64,000 bases of DNA from NCBI RefSeq assembly GCF_007829955.1, contig NZ_VIWX01000001.1, positions 1,860,001 through 1,924,000 on the forward strand, in the 5' to 3' direction. This DNA is from Saccharopolyspora dendranthemae. Its GTDB lineage: Bacteria > Actinomycetota > Actinomycetes > Mycobacteriales > Pseudonocardiaceae. The first letter of the stretch is position 1. Each line of letters opens with the position of its first letter. The position numbers and the translations under genes were made by a program. Of the stretch, positions 1-7,662 are shown one piece after another. A model generated the notes under the pieces. That model ran no database searches. It was not told the DNA's origin and worked only from the letters and a program-made list of their open reading frames with translations.

Positions 1-207
1 AGCATCGTGACCCTGGGCAGCGCCGCGTTCGCTGACACCGCCGACAACGACGGCGTCAACCTGCTGGACGACAACAACATCAGCGCCGTCCCGGTGCAGG
101 CCTGCGGCAACAACGTGGGTGCCGCGATCGGCGTCGTCGTCCCGGTTCTGTCGCCGCAGAGCAGCGAGTGCGTCAACGCCCCGGTGGTGGACCACCCGGA
201 GGGCTGA
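1..207 (+). CDS. Small secreted protein, 5' end cut by the window
   Basis: The frame is open from base 1, so the gene starts upstream. The first visible residues (SIVTLGSAAFA then DTADNDG) look like the end of a signal peptide with an A-x-A type cleavage site. The mature part is only about 57 residues and holds two cysteines in the pattern ACGNNVG...SSECVN, with hydrophobic Val/Ile stretches between. Small two-cysteine secreted actinomycete peptides such as chaplins have a similar CGN motif, but the match is weak and I do not claim chaplin function. A strong terminator hairpin follows directly. The surface or extracellular location is inferred from the signal peptide remnant. Confidence 0.6.
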   Translation, partial: SIVTLGSAAFADTADNDGVNLLDDNNISAVPVQACGNNVGAAIGVVVPVLSPQSSECVNAPVVDHPEG

Positions 208-230
208 CGTCAGTCGAGCCTGACGTGATC

Positions 231-261
231 ACGGGGGTGGTGTCGCTGACACCACCCCCGT
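231..261. terminator. Terminator hairpin between convergent genes
   Basis: A 14-bp perfect stem (231-244 with 248-261) has a 3-base loop and is followed by TTTCGCG. It lies between the end of the secreted peptide gene and the end of the convergent thiamine-binding protein gene, so it could serve both. Confidence 0.75.
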
Positions 262-272
262 TTCGCGTTCAC

Positions 273-578
273 CTACTGTTCCCGAAGATGTTGCTCGATC
301 CGATCCACCTTCGCCCGCAGCTGACCTGAGTGCCCGGGTCGGATGTCGGCCTTGAGCACCAGGCTCGTGCGCGGGGCCTGCGCGGACACCGCCTCGGTCG
401 CCCGTTTGACGACGTCCATGACCTCGTCCCACTCGCCCTCGATCGTGGTGAACATCGACGTCGTCTCGTGCGGCAGACCGGAATCCCGGACCACCTTCAC
501 CGCGGCTGCGACCGCCTCGCTGACACCGTCGCTCTCACCAACCCCACTCGGGGCCACGCTGAACGCCACCAGCACGTC
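273..578 (-). CDS. MTH1187-family thiamine-binding protein (DUF77)
   Basis: The 101-residue product begins [16 protein letters not shown] and contains [21 protein letters not shown], the pattern of the MTH1187/YkoF-like family of small ferredoxin-fold proteins that bind thiamine-like ligands. The frame can be extended seven codons to a TTG at 599, but a GAGGAGG ribosome-binding site lies inside that extension, five bases before the GTG at 578. That GTG also gives the usual family N-terminus, so it is chosen. The protein is cytosolic with no signal peptide. It converges on the upstream secreted-peptide gene across a terminator. Its physiological partner is not evident from the neighbours. Confidence 0.8.
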   Translation of the reverse strand, partial: DVLVAFSVAPSGVGESDGVSEAVAAAVKVVRDSGLPHETTSMFTTIEGEWDEVMDVVKRATEAVSAQAPRTSLVLKADIRPGHSGQLRAKVDRIEQHLREQ

Positions 579-669
579 TGCCTCCTCAGTCCACGTCAAT
601 CAAGTCCCAGCACCAGTAGTAGCAGCACAGTTATCAGGCATGCTTCCTCTCGCTGCTAGCGTCGGCGCT

Positions 670-1170
670 ATGAGCTCCCGTGGCCCACTGCCCTTCGATC
701 CCATCGCCCGCGCGGCCGAGACCTGGGGAGAGCGGATCGGCCCGTCCACGACGATGGCCGCGGTGACCAGCGTGATGCGCGTGCAGCAGATCCTGCAGTC
801 AGCGGTCGACAACGCCCTGCGCGCGCACAACCTGACCTTCGCCCGGTACGAAGCCCTCGTGCTGCTGACGTTCTCCAAGCGCGGCAGCCTGCCGATGCGG
901 GTCATGGGCGACCGGCTTCAGCTGCACCCGACAAGCGTGACCAACATCGTCGACAGGCTCGAGCAGGACGGCCTGGTCCGGCGCGTTCCGCACCCGACGG
1001 ACCGGCGCACCACGCTGGTGGAGATCACCGAGCAAGGTCGGGACCTCATGCAGAAGGCAACCGACGCGGTCACCGAGATCGACTTCGGCCTCAGCGGCAT
1101 CACCGAACGCCAGACCCAGCAGCTCACCGAACTGCTGGGCAAGGTCCGCCACTCCGCAGGCGACTTCTAG
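670..1170 (+). CDS. MarR-family transcriptional regulator
   Basis: The 166-residue protein carries the winged-helix core of MarR regulators: the recognition region LPMRVMGDRLQLHPTSVTNIVDRLEQDGLVRR, followed by the wing HPTDRRTTLVEITEQGRDLM. Such proteins bind DNA as dimers and respond to small phenolic or other ligands. The open frame extends back to 343, but that part overlaps the opposite gene and has no family similarity, so the ATG at 670 is used; no clear ribosome-binding site is visible. Its stop overlaps by four bases the stop of the convergent DUF3817 gene. The regulated target is unknown. Confidence 0.85.
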   Translation: MSSRGPLPFDPIARAAETWGERIGPSTTMAAVTSVMRVQQILQSAVDNALRAHNLTFARYEALVLLTFSKRGSLPMRVMGDRLQLHPTSVTNIVDRLEQDGLVRRVPHPTDRRTTLVEITEQGRDLMQKATDAVTEIDFGLSGITERQTQQLTELLGKVRHSAGDF

Positions 1171-1526
1171 TTGAGCTCCTTGAGCGCGTAGCGCACGTGG
1201 CCCCAGAACGTCGGGGCGTCGGAGTCCGGCACGGTGAGCATGCCGCGGCGGTGGGCCCAGCGCTCGAACCACACCGTCGCCAGCGGCGGCACCGACGCCA
1301 CCAACGCCAACGCCAACGTCCAGAAGCGCCAGCGCAGCGGGCTGAACACGACCAGCGCGGTCACCACGTAAGCGGTGAACAACGCGCCGTGGACCGACCC
1401 CATGATGGTCACGCCCAGCGGCCATCCGAGCCCGTACTTGAACGCCATCGCCACCAGCAGTCCCGCCCACGAGAACGCCTCGGCGATCGCGACCAGCCGA
1501 AACCACCCGCCATAGCTACGCGGCAC
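1167..1526 (-). CDS. DUF3817 small membrane protein
   Basis: The 119-residue protein has about three hydrophobic segments (around residues 10-30, 37-60 and 68-88). It carries the family pattern SWAGLLVAMAFKYG...GSVHGALFTAYVV..., typical of DUF3817 integral membrane proteins found beside transporters and regulators in actinobacteria. It starts at a GTG after AAGTGGGG. The function is not known. It converges on the MarR gene with overlapping stops. Confidence 0.8.
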   Translation of the reverse strand: MPRSYGGWFRLVAIAEAFSWAGLLVAMAFKYGLGWPLGVTIMGSVHGALFTAYVVTALVVFSPLRWRFWTLALALVASVPPLATVWFERWAHRRGMLTVPDSDAPTFWGHVRYALKELN

Positions 1527-1582
1527 GTCGACCCCACTTCCGATTGCACGGCACCTCTAGCGAGTGTGCCCGGTGGCGCGCG

Positions 1583-1909
1583 TCACCGAGACGCCGGAGT
1601 GGTCTGTTCGTCGACCCAAGCCAAGTAATCGGGGTTCCCGCCGACGATCGGCGTCGCGATGATCTCCGGAACGTCGTAGCCGTGATGGTCCTTCACGTGC
1701 GCGACCAAGGCCTCCAACCGTCCGCTGGAGGTCTTGATCTGCAGCTGCCACTCCGGGTCGTCCTGCGCCGCGCCATCCCACACGTAGAAGCTGCGAATCG
1801 GCACGACCTGCACGCACGCCCCGAGCCCCGCCTCCACAACACCCCTCGCGAGCTCGGCGGCCGACTCCTCGGAGTCGGTGGTGGTCACCACCTGAACATG
1901 ATCAGCCAT
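1583..1909 (-). CDS. cutA: CutA divalent-cation tolerance protein
   Basis: The 108-residue protein has the CutA1 signature: VVTTTDSEESAAELARGVVEAGLGACVQ, then SFYVWDG, PEWQLQIKT and a C-terminal YDVPEIIATPIVGGNPDYLAWV. CutA forms very stable trimers with a ferredoxin-like fold and has been linked to copper tolerance, though its exact role is unsettled. It starts at the ATG at 1909 and appears to be a single-gene unit. It is separated from the next co-directional upstream gene by an inverted pair of the dispersed repeat. Confidence 0.92.
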   Translation of the reverse strand: MADHVQVVTTTDSEESAAELARGVVEAGLGACVQVVPIRSFYVWDGAAQDDPEWQLQIKTSSGRLEALVAHVKDHHGYDVPEIIATPIVGGNPDYLAWVDEQTTPASR

Positions 1910-1938
1910 GACGTCCAGGGTATCCCCGGGGAAGGGCC

Positions 1939-1989
1939 GAGGATGGGAACCTTTCGCTCACCACCGGTGGCAGGAAGGTTCCCATCCTC
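1939..1989. repeat. Inverted pair of the dispersed GGGAACC repeat (hairpin)
   Basis: The forward copy is 1939-1962 (TTTCGCTCACC variant) and the reverse copy 1967-1989. The outer arms 1939-1951 and 1977-1989 are a perfect 13-bp inverted repeat, and the centre holds the palindrome CCACCGGTGG at 1961-1970. It lies just after the mannosidase gene stop and before cutA, where it could act as a terminator. Confidence 0.75.
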
Positions 1990-1992
1990 ACC

Positions 1993-3390
1993 TCAGCGCC
2001 GCGCTCCGCGCAGCAGGTTCGCCTCGGTGCTCAGGTAGTTGTCGCGGTAATCCAGCCTCGGGGTGTCGGAGAACAGCAGCCAGTAGTACTTCATCTGCTC
2101 CGACCACCAGTAGCCCGGGCACGTGTCCTCTTGGGACGGAGGTGCGGCGGTGACATCCGCCAGGGACGCGAAACCGTACTTCGCCTTGGACGTGGCCACC
2201 ATGTTCTTGAAGTGGGTGTGGGCGCGCTCGCGGAACACCTCGTCACCAGTGGCCAGCCACAGCATGAGCGCGGAGTCGGCGAACTCCGGGCGCAGCGCGT
2301 TGTCGACGCGGGTCGCTTTCATCGTCGAGTAGTCCACGAAGGTCGGGATCACGCCGAATTCGTCCTGCACCAGGTTGAACGCATCGTGGTAGGCGCGACC
2401 TTCGGCGACGCGGCCGGATTCGGCGAGCAGCCCCGCGTAGAAACCGGCGAGGACGCTTTGCTCCCGGCTGAGGACCTCGCCGGTGAAGGCGTCGACTTGC
2501 GGGAACCACAACATCCCGTCCCGGCGTTCGGCCTGCTTCGACAGGATCGCGCCGGTGAGGGTGTCGTACCACTGCTTGAGCTCCGGGTCACCGAACAGCC
2601 GGTACCCATCCCACAGGTACTCGTAGTAGGAGTCGCCGGGCGGTCCGATGGTCGCTTCGCGGTTGCGCCACTGCCCCGTCTCGGCGTTGATGTCGTGCGG
2701 CAGGAGGCCGATTTCCGTGCGCTGGTCGTAGGCCACGCGCATGGCTCGTTTCGCCAGGTCGTAATAGCGGCTGTCCCCGGTCCACTCCGACAGGACGCCG
2801 AATTCGGCGATGTAGGTACCGATCTCGACGATGTTGGTCTCCGGGTCGCTCACCTGCCCGGTCGCGAGGTTCACGTACCGGTAGGGCAAACCCGCCGGGG
2901 ACTGGGTGAAAGCCGGCAGCAGCCGGTCGGCGACGTCCTTGGCGCGCTCGAGAAGCCGCGGATCACCGGTGCAGTGGTAGGCGGCCGCGAGTCCGCCGAC
3001 CATGCGGATGTTCGTCTCGAAGACCTGGAAGGGAGCGTCGATGTTGAAATCGAGGTTGTCGATGATCCACTGCACGGCTCGCTCGACCTCGGCGTCGGCT
3101 TCCATCAGCCACAGCGTGTCCACGGCCTCGACGACGCTCAGGCCGACCGAGTGCCCTTCGACGAAGAAGTCCTCCCCGCCGCCCGAGATCGGTTTGATGT
3201 GGTCGGCGCCGAAAGCGCGATCGACGTAGTGGCGCCACGCCCACAGGAACTCCTCGCGAACGGCGTCGGCGACCGGTTTCCAATTCCCCTGCGCCGACGC
3301 CGGAACCGACGTGGTCGCGAACATCGCGCCTGCGACGGCCGCGGCACCCATCACGCGCAACACGGACCTTCTGGACATGCCTGGAAGCAT
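1993..3390 (-). CDS. Secreted GH47-type alpha-mannosidase
   Basis: The 465-residue protein starts with a twin-arginine type signal (SRRSVLR, hydrophobic stretch, cleavage near ASA-Q). The mature part shows the (alpha/alpha)-barrel pattern of glycoside hydrolase family 47: EAVDTLWLM, FETNIRMVGGLAAAYH, EIGTYIAEFGVLSEWTGD, DSYYEYLWDGYRLFG, a late SEQMKYYWLLFSD and finally LSTEANLL. The family releases alpha-1,2-linked mannose from oligomannose glycans with inversion. It starts at the ATG at 3390 after GGAGA. A palindrome matching one at the divergent LacI-type regulator gene sits 17-30 bases upstream. With the neighbouring mannose-6-phosphate isomerase and sugar ABC transporter, this suggests extracellular release and uptake of mannose; the substrate is inferred. 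Confidence 0.82.
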   Translation of the reverse strand: MLPGMSRRSVLRVMGAAAVAGAMFATTSVPASAQGNWKPVADAVREEFLWAWRHYVDRAFGADHIKPISGGGEDFFVEGHSVGLSVVEAVDTLWLMEADAEVERAVQWIIDNLDFNIDAPFQVFETNIRMVGGLAAAYHCTGDPRLLERAKDVADRLLPAFTQSPAGLPYRYVNLATGQVSDPETNIVEIGTYIAEFGVLSEWTGDSRYYDLAKRAMRVAYDQRTEIGLLPHDINAETGQWRNREATIGPPGDSYYEYLWDGYRLFGDPELKQWYDTLTGAILSKQAERRDGMLWFPQVDAFTGEVLSREQSVLAGFYAGLLAESGRVAEGRAYHDAFNLVQDEFGVIPTFVDYSTMKATRVDNALRPEFADSALMLWLATGDEVFRERAHTHFKNMVATSKAKYGFASLADVTAAPPSQEDTCPGYWWSEQMKYYWLLFSDTPRLDYRDNYLSTEANLLRGARR

Positions 3391-3406
3391 CGTCTTCTCC
3401 GCACCT

Positions 3407-3420
3407 AGACAACCTTGTCA
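3407..3420. promoter_or_regulatory. Probable LacI-type operator at the mannosidase gene
   Basis: AGACAACCTTGTCA is an imperfect palindrome (GACAA-CC-TTGTC) 17-30 bases upstream of the mannosidase ATG. It matches the palindrome at 3735-3748 in both arms. It is probably bound by the LacI-family protein encoded next door; binding is inferred. Confidence 0.55.
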
Positions 3421-3573
3421 AGCCACGCGGAACCACCGTCGCGGGCCGGCGCGGACGAGGTCAACGCTCAGCACCGTTCCTGTCGGTTTTGGCCACCGGA
3501 AGCGCCGATCAGGCGCACCGGGTACGGCCGCCGGATGCCTTGACCCCTCCCTCCGCACCGCGCTGAACCGAGA

Positions 3574-3594
3574 GAAAGGGAACCTTCCTGTCAC
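3574..3594 (+). repeat. Dispersed GGGAACC repeat, single copy
   Basis: GAAAGGGAACCTTCCTGTCAC in the 340-base divergent region between the mannosidase and lacI-type genes. Apart from this copy and the two operator-like palindromes, I see no gene in this region. Confidence 0.75.
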
Positions 3595-3693
3595 TTCCCC
3601 GCGCCTGGTGGCAGCGATCGCGGTGCGCCCGCCGCCGTTGGGCCGGGTGGTGCAAGCGGCGCGTCCGGGCGCAGCAGAACCGGACGAACAGCA

Positions 3694-3723
3694 TTGACAA
3701 ACCGATCGCGGGTGGGGTCCAAT
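3694..3723 (+). promoter_or_regulatory. Possible promoter of the LacI-manA-ABC operon
   Basis: A perfect -35 box TTGACA (3694-3699) is followed after 18 bases by a weak -10-like TCCAAT (3718-3723). Transcription from it would begin just before the palindrome at 3735-3748, a typical place for a repressor to block transcription. The -10 is poor, so this is tentative. Confidence 0.4.
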
Positions 3724-3734
3724 CCGCTCCGCCA

Positions 3735-3748
3735 TGACAACGTTGTCT
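3735..3748. promoter_or_regulatory. Probable LacI-type operator at the regulator gene
   Basis: TGACAACGTTGTCT is a near-perfect palindrome with the central CG typical of LacI/GalR operators. It overlaps the first possible ATG (3734) of the regulator gene, which argues that translation starts downstream at 3776 and that the site lies in the leader. This would allow autoregulation. Confidence 0.6.
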
Positions 3749-3775
3749 GACTCGAGAAGCGTCCGCCGCGCCACC

Positions 3776-4750
3776 ATGACCGATGTCGCGCGGCTGGCCG
3801 GTGTGAGCGTCAAAACGGTCTCCCGCGTCGTCAACGCCGAAGCCGGGGTTCATCCGGTGACCGCGCAGCGCGTGCTCTCAGCGATCGACCAGCTCGGTTT
3901 CCGCCGCAACATCAGCGCCCGCAACCTGCGCCGCGGCACCGGGACCGGCACCCTCGGCCTGGTCCTGGAGGACCTCGCCAACCCCTTCTACTCGATGCTG
4001 ACCCGGGCGGTGGAGGAAGTCGCTCGTGTGCAGGGCAAGCAGGTGCTCACCGGGTCCTCCGACGAAGACCCGACCCGGGAACGAGAACTCGTCCTGGAGT
4101 TCTGCGCGCGCCGAGTCGACGGGCTGATCGTCGTCCCCGCGGGCCACCAGCACGGCTACATCGCGCACGAGATCAACACGGGCACCCCCGTCGTCTTCGT
4201 CGACCGGCCGCCGGGCAACCTCGAAGCGGACTCGGTGCTCATCGACAACGCCGGCGGGACGGCGCAGGCCGCCCGGCACCTCGCCGAGCAGGGCCACCGC
4301 CACATCGGCTTCCTGGGCGACGCCCCCGAGATCCACACCGCTTCCGAGCGGCTCCGCGGATTCCGCGAGGGCTGCGCCCAGGCCGGTGTTCCCTTCGACC
4401 CCGAGCTGGTCGTGATGGGGCCGCACGGCGACGAGTCCGTTTCCGCAGCGCTCTCGGGCTCGCTGCGCGACGCCACCGCGCTGGTCACCGGCAACAACCG
4501 GATCACCATCCACGCACTGCGCTCGCTGGCCGGCCGGCCTTCGCGACCTGCGCTGGTCGGCTTCGACGACTTCGAGCTGGCCGACCTGCTGGACCCCCCG
4601 ATCACCGTGGTCACCCACGACACCTGGGCGCTGGGCAAGTCCGCGGCCGAGTTGCTGTTCGCGCGGCTGGACGGCGACACGTCGCCGCCCGGTCGCGTGG
4701 TCGTCCCGACCAGGCTGCTGGTCCGAGGATCTGGAGAGGTAGTTCGTTGA
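3776..4750 (+). CDS. LacI-family transcriptional regulator of sugar use
   Basis: The N-terminus has the LacI helix-turn-helix TDVARLAGVSVKTVSRVVN and the hinge region. A periplasmic-binding-protein-like effector domain follows (GLVLEDLANPFYSML, VVFVDRPPG, ALVGFDDFELADLL). From the ATG at 3776 the protein is 324 residues, normal for the family. An ATG at 3734 would add 14 residues that overlap an operator-like palindrome. It is first in an operon with manA and three ABC-transporter genes; its stop overlaps the TTG start of manA by four bases. It probably represses this operon and the divergent mannosidase gene until a sugar, perhaps mannose or a mannoside, binds. The ligand is inferred from context only. 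Confidence 0.88.
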   Translation: MTDVARLAGVSVKTVSRVVNAEAGVHPVTAQRVLSAIDQLGFRRNISARNLRRGTGTGTLGLVLEDLANPFYSMLTRAVEEVARVQGKQVLTGSSDEDPTRERELVLEFCARRVDGLIVVPAGHQHGYIAHEINTGTPVVFVDRPPGNLEADSVLIDNAGGTAQAARHLAEQGHRHIGFLGDAPEIHTASERLRGFREGCAQAGVPFDPELVVMGPHGDESVSAALSGSLRDATALVTGNNRITIHALRSLAGRPSRPALVGFDDFELADLLDPPITVVTHDTWALGKSAAELLFARLDGDTSPPGRVVVPTRLLVRGSGEVVR

Positions 4751-5790
4751 GTTCCGTCCACAGTTCACCATCCGCGCGGGCAACGGTGCTGCCGGCGAAC
4801 CAACCCCGGCAGTTCTACCGGGGTGGAGCGTCGATCGCCGCGTTGCGCGGCGGCGGAGATGACCGCGAGTTCGGCCCCGAAGACTGGGTCGCGTCCACCA
4901 CCACCCGGTTCGGCCAGGAAGAGTCCGGCCTTTCGCGGCTGCCCGACGGACAGCTGCTGCGAGACGTCGTCAACAGCGACCCGCAGTCCTGGCTGGGAGC
5001 CGATCACGTGTCGGCCTTCGGTGAGAGCACCGCGTTGCTGGTGAAGCTGCTCGACGCCGGTCAGCGGCTGCCGGTCCACTGCCACCCCGACGACGGATTC
5101 GCCAAGCAGCACCTGGGTTCTCGCTTCGGCAAGACCGAGGCGTGGATCGTCGTGGGGACGAGCGGCGCGAACCCCGTGGTCTACCTGGGCTTCCGAGAGG
5201 ACGTGTCGCCTGAGGTCGTTGCCGAGTGGGTGCGCACCCAGGACTCCTCGGCGATGCTGGGCTCGCTCAACGAGATCCCGGTCAAGCCGGGTGACACGGT
5301 GCACGTTCCCGCGGGCACTCCGCACGCCATCGGCGCCGGGGTCTTCATCGTGGAGCTGCAGCAGCCCACCGATTTCTCGATCACCCTCGAGTGGCAGGGA
5401 TTTCTCACCGACGCCGAAGGCGCTTTCCTCGGTTTGGAGACCGCCACCGCGTTGGAGACCGTCAACCGGTCCGGGTTCGACGATGCTCTCCTGGAATCGT
5501 TGATCAAGCGCACCGGCGAGCTGGGTGAAGGACGCGTTCCGCTGCTCGCCGACGACGCCGCACCGTTCTTCCGCGCCGACCGCGTGCACGGTTCGGCCGA
5601 ACTCGACCCGTCCTTCGGGGTGCTGATCGTTCTGGACGGCAGCGGGGAGCTGCACTGCGCGGATGGTTCCCCTCTGCAGCTCAGCCGCGGCGCCACCGCT
5701 GTCGTTCCGCACGCCGCCGGGCAGACCCGCCTCGAAGGGGATCTCACCACCGTGCTGTGCAGACCTCCATCAGCTGGGAGCCACGCATGA
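4747..5790 (+). CDS. manA: Class I mannose-6-phosphate isomerase
   Basis: The 347-residue cupin-type enzyme interconverts mannose-6-phosphate and fructose-6-phosphate in the cytosol. Visible family marks are the metal-ligand motif LPVHCHPDDGFAKQHLG, then GKTEAWIVV and VPAGTPHAIGAGVFIVELQQPTDFSI. A second cupin-like segment lies at the C-terminus (SRGATAVVPHAAG). The N-terminus (FYRGGASIAALRGG) differs from the classical enzyme. It starts at a TTG overlapping the regulator stop, eight bases after GGAGAGG. The downstream ATPase start overlaps its stop (ATGA), so translation is probably coupled. No sugar kinase is present in the operon, so phosphorylation of the imported sugar must come from elsewhere. 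Confidence 0.87.
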   Translation: MSSVHSSPSARATVLPANQPRQFYRGGASIAALRGGGDDREFGPEDWVASTTTRFGQEESGLSRLPDGQLLRDVVNSDPQSWLGADHVSAFGESTALLVKLLDAGQRLPVHCHPDDGFAKQHLGSRFGKTEAWIVVGTSGANPVVYLGFREDVSPEVVAEWVRTQDSSAMLGSLNEIPVKPGDTVHVPAGTPHAIGAGVFIVELQQPTDFSITLEWQGFLTDAEGAFLGLETATALETVNRSGFDDALLESLIKRTGELGEGRVPLLADDAAPFFRADRVHGSAELDPSFGVLIVLDGSGELHCADGSPLQLSRGATAVVPHAAGQTRLEGDLTTVLCRPPSAGSHA

Positions 5791-6551
5791 CCGAACCACT
5801 TCTCGAAGCACGTGATCTCGTCAAGCGCTACGGCAGCGTGGAAGCGCTGCGAGGGGCCTCCTTCACCGTGCATCCCGGTGAGGTGGTCGCGCTCATCGGT
5901 GACAACGGTGCCGGCAAGTCAACCCTCGTGAAGTGCCTTTCCGGGGTGGAGCAACCGGATTCGGGCCAGATCCTGGTCGACGGCACACCCGTGTCGCTGG
6001 ACTCGCCGTCCGCTGCACGCGGTCACGGCATCGAGACCGCCTACCAGGACTTGGCCGTCGCGCCGGACCTGGACCCGGCCGCGAACCTCTTCCTGGGACG
6101 CGAGATCAGGCGTTCCGGTGTGCTCGGCAAGCTCGGGATGCTGGACAAGGCCAAGATGCGCGCCGAGGCCACCGAGCAGTTCGCCAAGTTCGGCGTGGCG
6201 CTGCCCGACCTGTCGGTGCCGATCGGCGCGCTGTCGGGCGGGCAGCGGCAGAGCGTCGCGGTGGCGCGCTCGGTCGCGTGGGCGAGCCGGCTGGTGTTCC
6301 TCGACGAACCGACCGCCGCACTCGGCGTGGTGCAGCGGGAACGCGTCCTCGACGTCGTCCGGCGGGTTCGCGACAACGGCATGGCCGTGGTGCTGATCAG
6401 CCACAACATGCCCGAGGTGCTCTCGGTCGCCGACCGCGTCGAGGTGTTGCGCCTGGGCAGCAGGGTGGCGCGGTTCAACGCGTCGGAAGCCAAGTTGGAA
6501 GACCTGGTCGGCGCGATGACCGGGGCCTTGTCGCAGGAGGACGCGAGCTGA
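5787..6551 (+). CDS. Sugar ABC transporter ATP-binding protein (FrcA-like)
   Basis: The 254-residue single-domain ATPase has Walker A GDNGAGKST, signature LSGGQRQSVAVAR, Walker B LVFLDEPTAAL and the switch histidine in LISHNMPEV. It belongs to the carbohydrate uptake class of the ribose/fructose type, but holds one nucleotide-binding domain instead of two, like FrcA of the rhizobial fructose/mannose/ribose importer. The ATG at 5787 overlaps the manA stop as ATGA, with GGGAG eight bases upstream. It works with the following permease and lipoprotein. Specificity for mannose or fructose is inferred from manA in the same operon. Confidence 0.88.
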   Translation: MTEPLLEARDLVKRYGSVEALRGASFTVHPGEVVALIGDNGAGKSTLVKCLSGVEQPDSGQILVDGTPVSLDSPSAARGHGIETAYQDLAVAPDLDPAANLFLGREIRRSGVLGKLGMLDKAKMRAEATEQFAKFGVALPDLSVPIGALSGGQRQSVAVARSVAWASRLVFLDEPTAALGVVQRERVLDVVRRVRDNGMAVVLISHNMPEVLSVADRVEVLRLGSRVARFNASEAKLEDLVGAMTGALSQEDAS

Positions 6552-7603
6552 TGTCCACTCCGCAGAAGACTTCCCCCGAGAAGCCGGTGCAGCAATCCCC
6601 CGACGAACCCGCGGCGAGCCTCCGCTCCCGGCTGGCCGGTTCCAACACCGTGTGGACCGGCCTGGTCCTCGTGGTGCTGTGCGCGCTGTTCGGCGCATTG
6701 CGCCCTGACGCCTTCCTGACCCTGTTCAACGTGCAGAACCTGCTGGTGCAGGCCGCGCCGCTGCTGATGCTCGCGGTGGGCATGACCTTCGTGATCATCA
6801 CCTCCGGCATCGACCTGTCGGTGGGTTCGGTGCTGGTGTTCGCCGGGGTCGTCTCGGCGATGACCATGGAGGCGCTCAGCGGTGGCGACGCCACCGACGC
6901 GAGCTGGGGCGTCATCGCGATCGGCCTGGTGGCCGCGCTGCTCGGCGGTGCGGTGTGGGGGCTGCTCAACGGGCTGCTGGTGGCCGTGGCCCGGGTCCCG
7001 GCGCTGATCGTCACGCTCGGGTCCTTCGGCGCCGCGCTCGGCGCCGCTCAGCTGCTGACCAACGGCATCGACGTGCGCACGGTTCCCGCCGCGCTGCGCA
7101 CGACGCTGGGCACGGGCACGTCCTTCGCGGTGGTGCCGAACCTGGTGATCCTGGCCGCGATCATCACGCTGCTGGCGATGTGGCTGCTGCACACCACCGC
7201 CTTCGGCCGCTACACCTACGCGATCGGTTCCAACGCCGAAGCCGCGCGGCGCAGCGGGATCAAGGTGACCCGCCACCTCATCGCGGTCTACACGCTCACC
7301 GGCGTTCTGGCCGGGTTGGCCGGTTTCATGTCACTGGCCTACTTCGGCACGACCACGATCAGCGGCCACAGCAACGACAACCTCAACTCGATCGCTGCCG
7401 TGGTGCTGGGCGGGACCAGCCTCTTCGGCGGCATCGGAACGATTCTCGGCAGTGTCATCGGCGTTTTCATCCCGGCGGTGCTCGACGCCGGATTCGTGAT
7501 GGCCGGTGTTCGCCCGTTCTGGCAGCCGATCGCTGTCGGGGCGGTCCTGGTCGCCGCGGTCTACCTGGACCAGCGCCGGCGTCGGGCACGCAACAACCGT
7601 TGA
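6551..7603 (+). CDS. Sugar ABC transporter permease (FrcC/RbsC-like)
   Basis: The 350-residue membrane protein starts with a 40-residue polar tail (TSPEKPVQQSPDEPAASLRS) before about nine or ten hydrophobic segments. The family hallmark LMLAVGMTFVIITSGIDLSVGS and the EAA-like loop AIGSNAEAARRSGIKVTRHL are present. It is a BPD_transp_2 permease, the membrane channel of a ribose-type importer. Its ATG shares one base with the ATPase stop (TGATG), ten bases after AGGAGG. Only one permease gene is present, so a homodimer is expected. Confidence 0.9.
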   Translation: MSTPQKTSPEKPVQQSPDEPAASLRSRLAGSNTVWTGLVLVVLCALFGALRPDAFLTLFNVQNLLVQAAPLLMLAVGMTFVIITSGIDLSVGSVLVFAGVVSAMTMEALSGGDATDASWGVIAIGLVAALLGGAVWGLLNGLLVAVARVPALIVTLGSFGAALGAAQLLTNGIDVRTVPAALRTTLGTGTSFAVVPNLVILAAIITLLAMWLLHTTAFGRYTYAIGSNAEAARRSGIKVTRHLIAVYTLTGVLAGLAGFMSLAYFGTTTISGHSNDNLNSIAAVVLGGTSLFGGIGTILGSVIGVFIPAVLDAGFVMAGVRPFWQPIAVGAVLVAAVYLDQRRRRARNNR

Positions 7604-7662
7604 CCTGAAAACCTTTGAAACCAAAGCCTTTTTCAACACAAAGCCGTGTGGAGGTTGTTTCG

